Source: Anaerolineales bacterium (GTDB taxonomy: Bacteria > Chloroflexota > Anaerolineae > Anaerolineales > UBA11858). From it: a stretch of 64,000 bases of DNA. The stretch lies in the NCBI GenBank assembly GCA_028278545.1, contig JANQED010000132.1, positions 62,001 to 126,000 of the forward strand. Direction: 5' to 3'. Below are positions 44,895-54,371 of the stretch, one piece after another. The position numbers and the translations under genes were made by a program. The notes beneath the pieces were generated by a model. The model was not told the origin of the DNA. It was given only the letters and a program-made list of their open reading frames with translations, and ran no database searches. How positions within the stretch are numbered: the first letter of the stretch is position 1; each line of letters starts with the position of its first letter.

Positions 44895-45584
44895 CTATTG
44901 GCTGAACTCCATTTCTAATTCTTCTGCTCGGTTCAAGGCATGTGGAAAAATCGAGTGTCGATAATATTTGATCGCCAAATCGATCTCACCTAATTCCTCG
45001 GCCATTTTCCCCGCTCCAATGCAGCCGTGATATCCGAAATCTCCTTGATAGCAGCCCTGCAAATATGCTTCCATCGCAGAACGAGGGTCGCTGTCTTTCA
45101 GCATTCGTCCTAACTCGATCCAGCGCCGGCCATCTTCGGGGTTCAATTCCAACCCTTTTTGATAATAAACTATTCTGTTCGCAGGTTTAAGATCCCCAAG
45201 CCAGAACCAGGCTTCGGCATCTTGAGGTTGTACTCGCACTGCATAATCTGCCCAAGTCTCTTCATCTGGCAAGATTGCATGCAAAAACAGGATGGTATCC
45301 TCCTTACACTTCAATGCCTTCGACCAAGCGTTTTCATCTGGCGCATCCATCCCCAATGAATGGCCAATAAATCCTTGATACCAGTTTACCAGGCATTCGT
45401 CTTCCGCGATCAATCCGTCAAACCACCCCTGACTCACTTCGGCCCGCTCGGTAAGCAATGCTCGAATAGTTTCTATGGCAAAGATGTTCAAATGCATTTC
45501 TTGCTTTACCCCCTGAAACCGCAAAGCAACCGCAAAAATCAAGGCAGCAATCAAACCAGCGATCAGGAATTTATGACGGCGCAC
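44895..45584 (-). CDS. Membrane-anchored TPR-like protein
   Basis: 229 residues from GTG 45584, preceded by AGAGGGAA; the outer TTG at 45614 is less likely. One N-terminal helix (about 4-24), then helical repeats of TPR character (WADYAVRVQPQDAEAWFWLGDL, LELNPEDGRRWIELGRML read in two parts, DLAIKYYRHSI). Such proteins usually scaffold complexes. It overlaps the GNAT gene upstream by 14 bases. No family beyond TPR recognised. Confidence 0.72.
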   Translation of the reverse strand: MRRHKFLIAGLIAALIFAVALRFQGVKQEMHLNIFAIETIRALLTERAEVSQGWFDGLIAEDECLVNWYQGFIGHSLGMDAPDENAWSKALKCKEDTILFLHAILPDEETWADYAVRVQPQDAEAWFWLGDLKPANRIVYYQKGLELNPEDGRRWIELGRMLKDSDPRSAMEAYLQGCYQGDFGYHGCIGAGKMAEELGEIDLAIKYYRHSIFPHALNRAEELEMEFSQ

Positions 45585-46281
45585 GAGAACTTTCCCTCTG
45601 ATTCTCCACAACAAGATTCTTCGTCATGCGTCCCGACCAAGCTGTAGAGTTATCCAAAACCTTTTCCCAACCTAACTTTTGATAAAACTCGACTGCCAGC
45701 GTGTTCTCAGGATGCACAGTCAGATTCATCTCTCGAAACCCTTGGCTGATAGCCGCATTCTCGGCTCTCTTCATCAGCAGTTTACCTAACCCTTTTCCTT
45801 GGAACTGCGGGTGGATCGCGATGGTCAAAATCCCAAAAGATTTCCGCTGATCAGTTTCCTGTTGTAACAAATGGAATTGAGTATCCCTCTCTCGACGCAT
45901 TAACCGAAAAGATGGCAGGAAACGCCGACGGAATTCTGGCATTAGAAAAATGCCTGGTTTGGTCAGTACTTTCCAGAACAAGAAATACTTATTAGCGTTT
46001 AAAAAACCTGACAGCGCTCCGCGAAAAATGCCGCCGAAGCAATAACCGCATAAAGTACCGCTATCACCAAAAACACCCAATGAAAAAACATCATGGGGAC
46101 CGGTAAATTGCCAAAGGTAATATCTTCTAACGACCTCAAAACCCAGGAGTGAAAGCATGCTTTCAGGGAAAGTGTCCCTATGGATCTCTGTCACGGCAAA
46201 CAGATCATCAATATCTAAAGTTTGGAGATTACAGTTCAATAGTCTTGTTGATATTTGAGATAACGGCACGAAATTTACCAT
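45571..46281 (-). CDS. GNAT-family N-acetyltransferase
   Basis: 236 residues from ATG 46281; because this overlaps the upstream gene by 53 bases without a ribosome site, the true start may be a TTG near 46239. The acetyl-CoA loop reads IHPQFQGKGLGKLLM (about 163-177), with NLTVHPENTLAVEFYQKLGW after it. It likely acetylates an amino sugar or another amine. Position among glycan genes suggests a sugar substrate. Confidence 0.85.
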   Translation of the reverse strand: MVNFVPLSQISTRLLNCNLQTLDIDDLFAVTEIHRDTFPESMLSLLGFEVVRRYYLWQFTGPHDVFSLGVFGDSGTLCGYCFGGIFRGALSGFLNANKYFLFWKVLTKPGIFLMPEFRRRFLPSFRLMRRERDTQFHLLQQETDQRKSFGILTIAIHPQFQGKGLGKLLMKRAENAAISQGFREMNLTVHPENTLAVEFYQKLGWEKVLDNSTAWSGRMTKNLVVENQRESSRAPS

Positions 46282-47626
46282 TCGATGATCGGGGGATCGT
46301 TTCTACAACTTCCAAGGTGATCTTCATATCGCCAAGCCTCTGCTGTAGCCGCTGTATAATTGATTTTTGGTCAGATTCCACAAAATCTGAGGTAGGAACA
46401 TATCGCAACCTGACCCTGGAGATTGATTCTTGAATGATCTGAGCTTCTTTGATGGGTAGATCGGCTTTGAAAACCGGGTCCAAACGTCCGATACGTCGCC
46501 CATCCTTCGTTAGTATCACGTCATCAACGCGACCGTCCACGCTTTTCAAAATCGGCAAACCACGCCCACATGAGCATCGCTCGCTTTTCGGCGCAATAGC
46601 AACTCGATCTCCCACCTCATACCTGATCAGCGGCATAGCTGGATTCAGCAAACCCGTGCATACAAGACGCCCAGGTTTGCCTTCATCAACGGGTCGATCC
46701 CAATCATCTTGTAACACTTCCCAATATCCTGCTTCAGGCCAAAGGTGTAGATTGCCTCCACTGCACTCACTCGCTCCACAAACAATTTCTGACAAACCAT
46801 ATGAGTCGATTACAGTGCAACCAAACACATCAATAATCAATTTGCGCTGATGCTCATAAAGGGGCTCTGCATTACTGATGATAACTTTCAATTGGGGTAT
46901 ATCATTTCCATCTACGCTTGCAAGAGCGAGGGAAAACAAAGAAGATGCATAACCTAGCAAATATGTAATCTGGTGTTCATGAATGGCTTGTAAATATGCA
47001 CTTAGATTGGGAGAAGACAGATGATAAGACGACAGATAGAGTTGTTTTGAAGCCGCATTCCATACCCAGAAAGGAGGTCTTTTTTGTTCAAATGGAACAA
47101 CAAGTTGCCCTCCCAGCATGGCCCAACGATCATGTCTTGAGATCCCATTCCAATTTCGACAACGCGCTTCAAATAATGCGTACCAGGTCATGATGGCTTT
47201 TCGATTCAGCCATAATTTGAGCGGGGTTCCTGTAGTACCGCTGGTTTGCTCCCGAAATAAAGCAGGAGATTTGTACTCATCTGCAACAAAGGCCTCGGGA
47301 AATACTCTTATCTGCTCTTTTCGGAGAATTGGCCAGTTCTCAAGTTCTTTCCAAGATGCACGATCCCCCTTTTGTCGACGTTTATCCCAATGCCGTCGAT
47401 AATATGGCACTCGGGTTGCAGCTAACTCAAGCATCAAAGCAAGACGTTCCTCCTGCCAGTTTTTCCATCGATCGTTACCCCATGATTCCCGCTGAAAAGC
47501 TTCTTCCACTAGCCGATCAGTTTCCGCCCCATATCGCCACCAGTTCAAATACGCGCCTCGTCCACTGGCTGCTATTACGCGCAGCGAATATGGCAACCGA
47601 TGATAGCCAGCCACCCAATCAGGCAT
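46229..47626 (-). CDS. CapK/PaaK-like adenylate-forming enzyme
   Basis: 465 residues. The AMP-binding P-loop SGTTGTPLK (about 130-138), the DSYGLSE motif (about 270) and YEVGDRV (about 343) place it in the phenylacetate-CoA ligase superfamily; the CapK branch of this family occurs in capsule loci. These enzymes activate a carboxylate with ATP. Together with the adjacent GNAT it might decorate the glycan with an acyl group. Substrate unknown. Its end overlaps the GNAT frame and its start overlaps the upstream GT4 gene by eight bases. Confidence 0.85.
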   Translation of the reverse strand: MPDWVAGYHRLPYSLRVIAASGRGAYLNWWRYGAETDRLVEEAFQRESWGNDRWKNWQEERLALMLELAATRVPYYRRHWDKRRQKGDRASWKELENWPILRKEQIRVFPEAFVADEYKSPALFREQTSGTTGTPLKLWLNRKAIMTWYALFEARCRNWNGISRHDRWAMLGGQLVVPFEQKRPPFWVWNAASKQLYLSSYHLSSPNLSAYLQAIHEHQITYLLGYASSLFSLALASVDGNDIPQLKVIISNAEPLYEHQRKLIIDVFGCTVIDSYGLSEIVCGASECSGGNLHLWPEAGYWEVLQDDWDRPVDEGKPGRLVCTGLLNPAMPLIRYEVGDRVAIAPKSERCSCGRGLPILKSVDGRVDDVILTKDGRRIGRLDPVFKADLPIKEAQIIQESISRVRLRYVPTSDFVESDQKSIIQRLQQRLGDMKITLEVVETIPRSSNGKFRAVISNINKTIEL

Positions 47627-48659
47627 GAAGAAATACTTCCCAATAAAGTCGTTTCCATTGAGGTAAGACTACTCTCCAATCGTATTTCTCAACTATTTTC
47701 AGCCGGGCATTTCTAGACAAAAACCCTGATAACCCCGGCTCTTTTAACAACCGCTTTACCGCTGAAGACATCGCACCAGTATTGTTTGGCGGGACGAGAA
47801 GCGCATCTTTCTCATGTTCTAATGAATATGGAATCCCCCCCACATTCGTCGAAATAATGGGCAAACCCGAGGCCATTGCTTCAATTACACTTACTGGTGT
47901 GTTATCGTAATTGGTGGTGTTAATGAATATATCTCCCTTTGACATCCATTCAGGCACGGAAGATTTTGGTACTCCGCCCGGGAAATGCACACTCTGCTGT
48001 AGTTCTAAATCATTTGCTAATTTTTGGGTTTTCTGCAAACTCCCGTCCCCCTTATCTGGACCCACCATCATTAAAAAGATTTCGGGGAATTCACTTTTTA
48101 GGCTGTCGACAACTCTTATCGCCTGCCTCGGATTATATATTTCATGAAATGCCCGCAGCCAAAGTAGCTTGGGATTCGGTTCGCTGCGAAGTCTAAATGA
48201 GTAATTGTTAAGGGCAATGGGATTCGGCAACAAACGAATATCGCCCCGGAGCCACTTCAATTGTTCAGCTAGATACTTTGATGGAGCCGTGACAACCATC
48301 GCATTTCCTAACAGCCGCGAAACTCTTTTGGGCCAGCGTTGAGCAAAGTTTGGTAAATTGCCACCATGCAATGTGAGAATGACGGGTTTACTCAATCGAC
48401 GAAACAACCAAGTTGCCCATTCTGCCCATATAAAAGCCCAGCCACTATAAACATCCACATGGGCAATATCATAGTGATGTCGATATTTCCAACTCGTTAA
48501 CAGCATATCAGTCAACCGTTTTGTTCGACCAGGGTTACTTGAGGTCGTCATCACCTGCCATCCACGCTGCGCAAAGCGATCTGCTAGATCCTCACAAACC
48601 GACCGCGCAGTTCCCGTGTGGGATAAAAAGGTTCCAACGAGCAGCAATCTTGGTGTCAC
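47619..48659 (-). CDS. GT4 glycosyltransferase
   Basis: 346 residues, GTG start, soluble GT-B fold. The C-terminal donor domain has TPVSVIEAMASGLPIISTNVGG (about 255-276, read in two parts) followed by KDALLVPPNN. It transfers a nucleotide-activated sugar with retention. Four bases after the neighbouring GT4 gene, so part of a tight operon. Confidence 0.9.
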   Translation of the reverse strand: MTPRLLLVGTFLSHTGTARSVCEDLADRFAQRGWQVMTTSSNPGRTKRLTDMLLTSWKYRHHYDIAHVDVYSGWAFIWAEWATWLFRRLSKPVILTLHGGNLPNFAQRWPKRVSRLLGNAMVVTAPSKYLAEQLKWLRGDIRLLPNPIALNNYSFRLRSEPNPKLLWLRAFHEIYNPRQAIRVVDSLKSEFPEIFLMMVGPDKGDGSLQKTQKLANDLELQQSVHFPGGVPKSSVPEWMSKGDIFINTTNYDNTPVSVIEAMASGLPIISTNVGGIPYSLEHEKDALLVPPNNTGAMSSAVKRLLKEPGLSGFLSRNARLKIVEKYDWRVVLPQWKRLYWEVFLHA

Positions 48660-48663
48660 TATT

Positions 48664-49833
48664 TTAGTTGACCTGATCTCGTGTGAGATTAATTCCCCAC
48701 TGTTTCTGAAATAAATCCTTGACCGCCCGCAAGTAAATCGTGTACGAAAATCGTTGGGCTGCTTGCCTGCCTGCCTGACTGGAAGCTAACCAATCAGATG
48801 GCTTATTGATATAGGCAATGATCGATGCCACGAAAGCGTTAACATCATTGGGCGGCAAGGCTTCCCCAGCCCCAGCCTGGTTCAAGATCTGGGGAATGCT
48901 GGATACAGAACTGGCTATAGGTACAACCCCATAGGTCATGGCTTCACTGAGCACTTTCGGCCAGCCTTCAGATGCTGAAGAAGGAAAGATAAAAAAATGA
49001 GCTCGACCATAATATCTATTGATCTGCTCTCTGGCCTTCCAACCGTGGAACGTGATCATCCCACCAAATTCATTTTCTGTCACCCATTGCTCATAAAAAT
49101 CTCTATCGGGGCCATCCCCGATGATATTCAGATGGAATGGAATATTCTGATTAGATAACTGATTAGCAATCCGTAATAAACGCCCTACTCCTTTGGATTC
49201 CTCCACTCTGCCAACATAGAGCAATTCATATGGGGAGTGAAAGCGCTTGCCTTGCGGAATCTCTTCGCTATGCACTAACTCTTCATCCGTGATAGAAGGA
49301 TTATCGAAGGTTATGATATGCTTGAGCTGATTCGGCCAGCTACCATTAATGGTAACTACACCGCCATGTGGCGCGTATTTCAACCACCAGCGCTGAAAAG
49401 TGTAGGACCAGGATTCCGCTTGTCTAGGCTGCCAATTACCGGCATATTTTATCCAGCGATAAGGTATTCTGCGAATGAAGGGCAGTACTGATATAGCGAT
49501 CAAGCTGATATTCGCTGGGCAGCGGATATGGACAACATCTGCTCTGCCCATTTCTGACAAGATGGCCTGCAGATATTGGGGGATGAGAGCGGATACCTTT
49601 GCTTTTTCCACGAATCTATCCCCTCCGGCTGGATCAACTGGATGTAAGCGGATATTGCCAGCACGATAATGTAGAGCGCTCTCAGGCACTGGCTTCTGAT
49701 GCAGAGGAGCAATATGGATAATCTTTTCGAACAACCTGCTCAGATAATCGAGCTCCCGGACGGTCGGACCCCAGCCAACTATCGAGCCATTTTTCCAATA
49801 ATGAGGGGTATGTGAAACCACCAGTAGTTTCAA
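48664..49833 (-). CDS. GT4 glycosyltransferase
   Basis: 389 residues from TTG 49833, with AAAGGG five bases upstream, directly after the stop of the upstream gene. GT-B fold with LLYVGRVEESKGVGRLL (about 207) and the donor-site SEGWPKVLSEAMTYGVVPIA (about 296). Sugar and linkage unknown. Contiguous with two other GT4 genes. Confidence 0.9.
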   Translation of the reverse strand: MKLLVVSHTPHYWKNGSIVGWGPTVRELDYLSRLFEKIIHIAPLHQKPVPESALHYRAGNIRLHPVDPAGGDRFVEKAKVSALIPQYLQAILSEMGRADVVHIRCPANISLIAISVLPFIRRIPYRWIKYAGNWQPRQAESWSYTFQRWWLKYAPHGGVVTINGSWPNQLKHIITFDNPSITDEELVHSEEIPQGKRFHSPYELLYVGRVEESKGVGRLLRIANQLSNQNIPFHLNIIGDGPDRDFYEQWVTENEFGGMITFHGWKAREQINRYYGRAHFFIFPSSASEGWPKVLSEAMTYGVVPIASSVSSIPQILNQAGAGEALPPNDVNAFVASIIAYINKPSDWLASSQAGRQAAQRFSYTIYLRAVKDLFQKQWGINLTRDQVN

Positions 49834-49834
49834 A

Positions 49835-50986
49835 CTACCCTTTCAAGACCTCTCGCAGGAAATCATCAAATTGTACAGCCCGATGTTCCCAGGTCTGTTG
49901 TTCGAGTGCCCGTTGGCGAGCTTGTCGGCCCATCTGGGAACGCTTTTCAGCGTTACCTAACAGATTGAGAATGGCCTTCGCGGTTTTCTCAAACTGATTT
50001 TGAGGCACTACAAGGCCCGTTCGATCTGCTGCAATGGCCTCCTCTAGGCCTGACCCCCCGCTTACGACCGCGGGTTTACCACACAAGGCTGCCTCCACCA
50101 CTGCGATACCATAACCTTCGAAATCCCCATCGTCGGTAAAGCGGCTGTTCATCACAAAGATATCAGCAGCATTATAGAAAGCACTCAGCTGCTCATCTTT
50201 TACTTTCCCGATGAAATGCACATGCTCCCCAACACCCAGCCGATCCGCCAAGGCTGAATAAGATGATTTCCTGGTTGGCAGACCCACGATCAGATAATGC
50301 GTGTTCGGAAAGGTTTCTAAAATCTTCGGCAAAGCCCGAATCACGACATCTTGGCCTTTCCGCTTGGACACATTGCCAACAGTCAGCAAAATATTCTCAT
50401 TCGAAAACCCTAGTTTTTGGCGAAAAGCCCAAGTAGTTTTACAATCAAGCGGGTAAAACTGACCTTCATCAGCACCGTTTGGTATCACCCTGGCTCGAGA
50501 TGACTGAATGCCCATATCCAGCATGCGTCGTTTTGTAAACTCACTAACGCTCACAATGCCATTTGCTCGTGAGTATGCCCACCGAGTGATAGCCCGCTCC
50601 CACAATTTTTTCGAGGCAAATTCCGTACCATGACCGACTGCAACCCAGGGCAATCCATTGCTTATTGTTGTCGCTGCGGCCAACCAGACCATACGGGCCC
50701 CGCTGGCAAGCAAGAGATTCGGCAACCAAGCTTTGACGATCTCTCGTAATCTCGAAAATCGGTAAAGAGCATCAAGGAAATTTATTCTTCGGCTTTCTAA
50801 CCGATATACCGGGAAATCTTGCTGAGAATTGAAACTTTGTGCTTCATCGTCGGAGATGTAATCCTGGATAGTGAGCACAACGATTTCCCACCCCTTGTTC
50901 TGCAGTTGTCTTGCCAGTTGGTAAGCATGAGTGCCTATACCCCCAGGACCTGGTGGGAATTCCGAACCGAAAATCAGTAAACGCAT
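49835..50986 (-). CDS. GT4 glycosyltransferase
   Basis: 383 residues from ATG 50986; the TTG at 51028 gives 14 extra residues of doubtful reality. N-terminal FGSEFPPGPGGIGTHAYQLA (acceptor domain), later LTVGNVSKRKGQDVVIRAL and FEGYGIAVVEAALCGKPAVV (donor domain). This arrangement resembles PimB/WcaC-type mannosyl- or glucosyltransferases. One base separates it from the next gene. Confidence 0.9.
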   Translation of the reverse strand: MRLLIFGSEFPPGPGGIGTHAYQLARQLQNKGWEIVVLTIQDYISDDEAQSFNSQQDFPVYRLESRRINFLDALYRFSRLREIVKAWLPNLLLASGARMVWLAAATTISNGLPWVAVGHGTEFASKKLWERAITRWAYSRANGIVSVSEFTKRRMLDMGIQSSRARVIPNGADEGQFYPLDCKTTWAFRQKLGFSNENILLTVGNVSKRKGQDVVIRALPKILETFPNTHYLIVGLPTRKSSYSALADRLGVGEHVHFIGKVKDEQLSAFYNAADIFVMNSRFTDDGDFEGYGIAVVEAALCGKPAVVSGGSGLEEAIAADRTGLVVPQNQFEKTAKAILNLLGNAEKRSQMGRQARQRALEQQTWEHRAVQFDDFLREVLKG

Positions 50987-51117
50987 TCCATTATCTGAAA
51001 TCGTATGAAATAATTCATCTTCACCCAAAAAGGCAACTACTCAAATAGCAAGCGGATTCCCTTTTTTGCCAGAACTTTCCGATAATGTAACATTGTTGAA
51101 GTAGTTGCCCGATTTTC

Positions 51118-52452
51118 TTACTCTTCGTCAGTGAGGTGAGCAAGCGGTATTGTCAAAAGATAAGACACAGCAGAAATTCTCATGGCAGCATGTGTCATCT
51201 CTGCAAGAGACCACAAACTCAATGCCAGCATTACTCCTTTCGCCCAGCCAGGCGCTTGACGATACCCTCGCCAAGTGATAAGAAATATCCAGACTAAAGC
51301 TACTAAGCCAAGCAGGCCGTGTTCAGCCAGCAAACGGGTATATTCAGTATGAGCAATCACAACTCTACCCCAAGACTCTATACGCTCAGCAACCGCTCCA
51401 CCAGCCCCTACACCCAGCCAGATGTTCTCCTGCCATATCTGCAGATCGCTCAACATAATTCTTACCCTGCCTGTAGGATTAAGATCTGTATATCGGATAG
51501 ATAGGAGTCCACCAGTGAATATCTCTAAGCGCGGCATCAGGATATACACTACGGTAACGAAAGCGAAGAATATTAGAACCAGATTCCTAGCTTGCCCTCT
51601 TTGCCCCCCAATGAGCAACAAAGAACCAATTGAAGCAGCGACGATAAAGTTAAAGACACCACCTCTGGAAAAGGTTAGGGTGGCCTGAACTATCATCCAC
51701 AATGAAATAGCGAGCAAAAGCCAGCGCATTGTGGGATTGTTCACACCGGCGATAACCCAAAGCCAGCTGAACAAAGCTCCCAGACCTAAGATCGCCGAGA
51801 CCTGGTTTGGCCCAAATCCCCCACTGGTGGTGAAATTGGATACACCCGTGAAAATCACTTCTTGTGAAATTGTAGAGAACAGTGTATTCGTTGCAACTCC
51901 CATCACCGGCATAACGATGATCAGCATTAAATCTCTAAGCTGTGTTCGAGTTAATATGACTTGCGAAAATACCAACATCCCCAGGGCAATCAAGAAATGC
52001 CCGCCCAGATTGAAACTAATTTGCTGCCGGGCTTGATTGAGTGAGAAGGTATTTAATGTGATGATTACCGAAGGTAGGAATAACAGAGCATAAAAGATCG
52101 GCCATAATTTCACTCTAAACTGCCATTTGACCACAGCCAACATCAACAAGAAAGCGATCGAAATTTTTCCAAATTCCCAGAATACGTCGGCTCGCGCCAT
52201 ACGCCATAACAATTCAGCACCAGCAATATAGCCGCAAACATAAATCAATCTTAGCGGCGTCCGGTCACGAATGATGAACCAGATTCCCAAAGCCACGATG
52301 AAATAAGCATGGAGCGTCGCCAGGAAAGCATATCTGGTCAGAAGCAACCCCAGCGGGATGTGCAGGATAAGCCCCCAAAATACTCGCGGCAAGGTAACAC
52401 GCTCTGCTGGGAGGTATCTACTTTGAAATCGCGTTGGGACTGACTGGTACAT
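51118..52452 (-). CDS. Second O-antigen ligase / Wzy-like polymerase
   Basis: 444 residues with about eleven membrane helices. The Wzy_C-type loop shows GFGPNQVSAILGLG and later WLGVGAGGAVAERI with HTEYTRLLAEHGLLGL (about 372-387). It overlaps the upstream GT2 gene by 35 bases. Two such proteins in one locus suggests one polymerises and one ligates, or two products. Which is which cannot be told. Confidence 0.88.
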   Translation of the reverse strand: MYQSVPTRFQSRYLPAERVTLPRVFWGLILHIPLGLLLTRYAFLATLHAYFIVALGIWFIIRDRTPLRLIYVCGYIAGAELLWRMARADVFWEFGKISIAFLLMLAVVKWQFRVKLWPIFYALLFLPSVIITLNTFSLNQARQQISFNLGGHFLIALGMLVFSQVILTRTQLRDLMLIIVMPVMGVATNTLFSTISQEVIFTGVSNFTTSGGFGPNQVSAILGLGALFSWLWVIAGVNNPTMRWLLLAISLWMIVQATLTFSRGGVFNFIVAASIGSLLLIGGQRGQARNLVLIFFAFVTVVYILMPRLEIFTGGLLSIRYTDLNPTGRVRIMLSDLQIWQENIWLGVGAGGAVAERIESWGRVVIAHTEYTRLLAEHGLLGLVALVWIFLITWRGYRQAPGWAKGVMLALSLWSLAEMTHAAMRISAVSYLLTIPLAHLTDEE

Positions 52453-54145
52453 ATTTTTGTTTCAGAGAGGGAATTTGTGGGTAAGAACGCAACATCTGAT
52501 CTGCTATCCTTGCCCGCTTGCGCATTATCCAAATAGTATGCGGCAATAGGGCCAAGCTAATAACGATTTTGATTAGCTGCTGGAAATTTGTCCCCTTGTG
52601 ACTGAAGGTACCCAAAACTCGCAGCCAAAGGAATTCTCGAACTTGTTGGGCTGTAAAATAGCGTTTCACCAGATATATCTCGGTCACGCTTGGGAGATGA
52701 CGCTGAATGATGGATTGGCGACTGCTTGCGTAGGTCACCACTCTGGACTTGTGGGCACGCAAACCACCGCGAAGGGCGTGATGGTGCAAAACACTAATCT
52801 CTGGATTCAAGATCATTAGCGCGCCACTCAAGTAAATCCTGGTTCCCAGGTCACCGTCAGCCCGAGGCCCATATTCATAGGCTAAATCAAATAAGCCAGA
52901 TTTGCCCAGGGTTTCCTTCTTCACCAGAGTATTATTTGTGGGGAACACATTACTCACTCTCAAATAGGTGAAATCATGGGGTAAAGCGCCAGCCCCGATT
53001 TCCTCGACAACGCCGGAGGACACATCGCTTGCATACTGCGAGAGAGTTCCCAAATGTTTTTCGATCAGGCCAGGAGGAATCTCATCATCGTCGTCGAGGA
53101 AGAGAATATGCGTACCAGTCGAATCTTGAATCCCAGTATTGCGTGAAGAGCACTGTCCCGTTTTATCCAAATAAAGGATCTTCAGGGGCAAATCTGCAAA
53201 CTCTTCATAGATTTTCTTATCTTGCTTTTCAGTTGGGGTTTGATCCACAATGATGATCTCATGCGGAGGTATCGTCTGCTGGCGCAGCTGGCTGAGCAAG
53301 GTAATAAGATAAGGGTATCTTTCCAACGTCGGTATTAAGACAGAAATTGTGGTTGGAAAACGTTGTGCTGGGTGTCTAGAGGATAAAAAACGTCGGGACA
53401 GATTTCTTTTAAAGTGGGGGGGGCTGGCTGGTGGAGAGCCGTTGAACACCTCATTTCTCGCGAATAATGCTTCCTTAGGCGTTGCATGCCCAGACAAGAC
53501 CGCACGCAGCAACGCCCACCATGCCCATTTACGGCCAAAGCGATAGTCGATAAAGCGCAGTTCATCTTCAAAGGGCAGCTTCGAGATCCTTGAGCTGCCA
53601 TCTTCCGATACCAATTCGGGAACGTGACGTACAATGATCCCCCCAGTGATGCAACGGTGCCCCCATTCCAAGAAGGCAGCCTCCAGCGTTCGAAATTCAG
53701 GCCTGACAAATCCCATCTGTCGCAAAACTTCAGTTCTGGCTAAACAAGCCCGCCAGGTCACCCTCCAGGAAGTGGCTTCAACATCAACAGGAGGGTCCAA
53801 GTTAAGCATCCAGGTAGGCGCAACGAAATCAATCATTTCCGGTAGTCTTTTACCCCCAAGACAGAGCCCTGCATGCCAGAGATCCCCAGGGCGGTTCGAT
53901 ATTCTCATCAATTCATCAGAATTTGGCTGGCCAAGTGCACTATCCCAGAATAGCACAAAGAGAGATTCTGTTGCTGATATATCCCGGAGTATCTGTCGCG
54001 TGACAACTTCTGTCACTTCATCATAGACCCAAACATGCCCAAATTCCCAGGCTATTTTGTAACCATTTCTCTCCAAAAGAATTAAATCAACTTTAGGCAT
54101 CTCGATAAAACTGGTCAAACGAACGGATCTGATCACCCACACCAA
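52418..54145 (-). CDS. GT2 glycosyltransferase with an additional N-terminal degenerate GT-A-like domain
   Basis: 575 residues; the ATG about 15 codons in (MPKVDLILLER, 54100) may be the true start, because the outer start lies inside a broken upstream gene. The C-terminal half holds a canonical GT2 domain (about 265-480): VLIPTLERYPYLITLL, IIVDQTPT, GQCSSRNTGIQ and ILFLDDDDEIPPG. The N-terminal half (about 16-230) resembles the second half of a GT-A fold (SWRVTWRACLARTEVL, ECGH-like EWGHRCITGG) but lacks a clear DxD, so it may be inactive. A two-domain polymerase-like arrangement is possible. Confidence 0.8.
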   Translation of the reverse strand: MVWVIRSVRLTSFIEMPKVDLILLERNGYKIAWEFGHVWVYDEVTEVVTRQILRDISATESLFVLFWDSALGQPNSDELMRISNRPGDLWHAGLCLGGKRLPEMIDFVAPTWMLNLDPPVDVEATSWRVTWRACLARTEVLRQMGFVRPEFRTLEAAFLEWGHRCITGGIIVRHVPELVSEDGSSRISKLPFEDELRFIDYRFGRKWAWWALLRAVLSGHATPKEALFARNEVFNGSPPASPPHFKRNLSRRFLSSRHPAQRFPTTISVLIPTLERYPYLITLLSQLRQQTIPPHEIIIVDQTPTEKQDKKIYEEFADLPLKILYLDKTGQCSSRNTGIQDSTGTHILFLDDDDEIPPGLIEKHLGTLSQYASDVSSGVVEEIGAGALPHDFTYLRVSNVFPTNNTLVKKETLGKSGLFDLAYEYGPRADGDLGTRIYLSGALMILNPEISVLHHHALRGGLRAHKSRVVTYASSRQSIIQRHLPSVTEIYLVKRYFTAQQVREFLWLRVLGTFSHKGTNFQQLIKIVISLALLPHTIWIMRKRARIADQMLRSYPQIPSLKQKYVPVSPNAISK

Positions 54146-54371
54146 ATTTAGCTACAACCCTTTGTCGACTTGCTGACCCCATCTGTAAGCGGGCATCGCT
54201 TTCTCCGGCTAAGGTTGCTAGCTTTTCGGCCAATTTTCCAGGTCTCCTTCGAGAAACAACAAATCCCATCTTGCCATCCATAACGTTCTCACGCAACACA
54301 TAGGCATCCACACAGCGCAAGCTCTTTTTTGCTTCAGAACATATAACACTCAAAGCCCAACTAAACGTCAA
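54093..54371 (-). pseudogene. Remnant of a GT4 glycosyltransferase (C-terminal end only)
   Basis: About 92 codons. LRENVMDGKMGFVVSRRRPGK, QMGSASRQRVVAKFG and DQIRSFDQFYRDA (read in parts) align with the last 80 residues of the GT4 at 55364-56605 (LRENVLDGVTGFVVPRR, EMGASGRGR, DQIDSFEKFF). The conserved SEG...E donor motif upstream of it is scrambled and the rest of the enzyme is missing, replaced by the sulfotransferase gene that ends at its start. It is most likely a decayed fragment. Confidence 0.75.
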
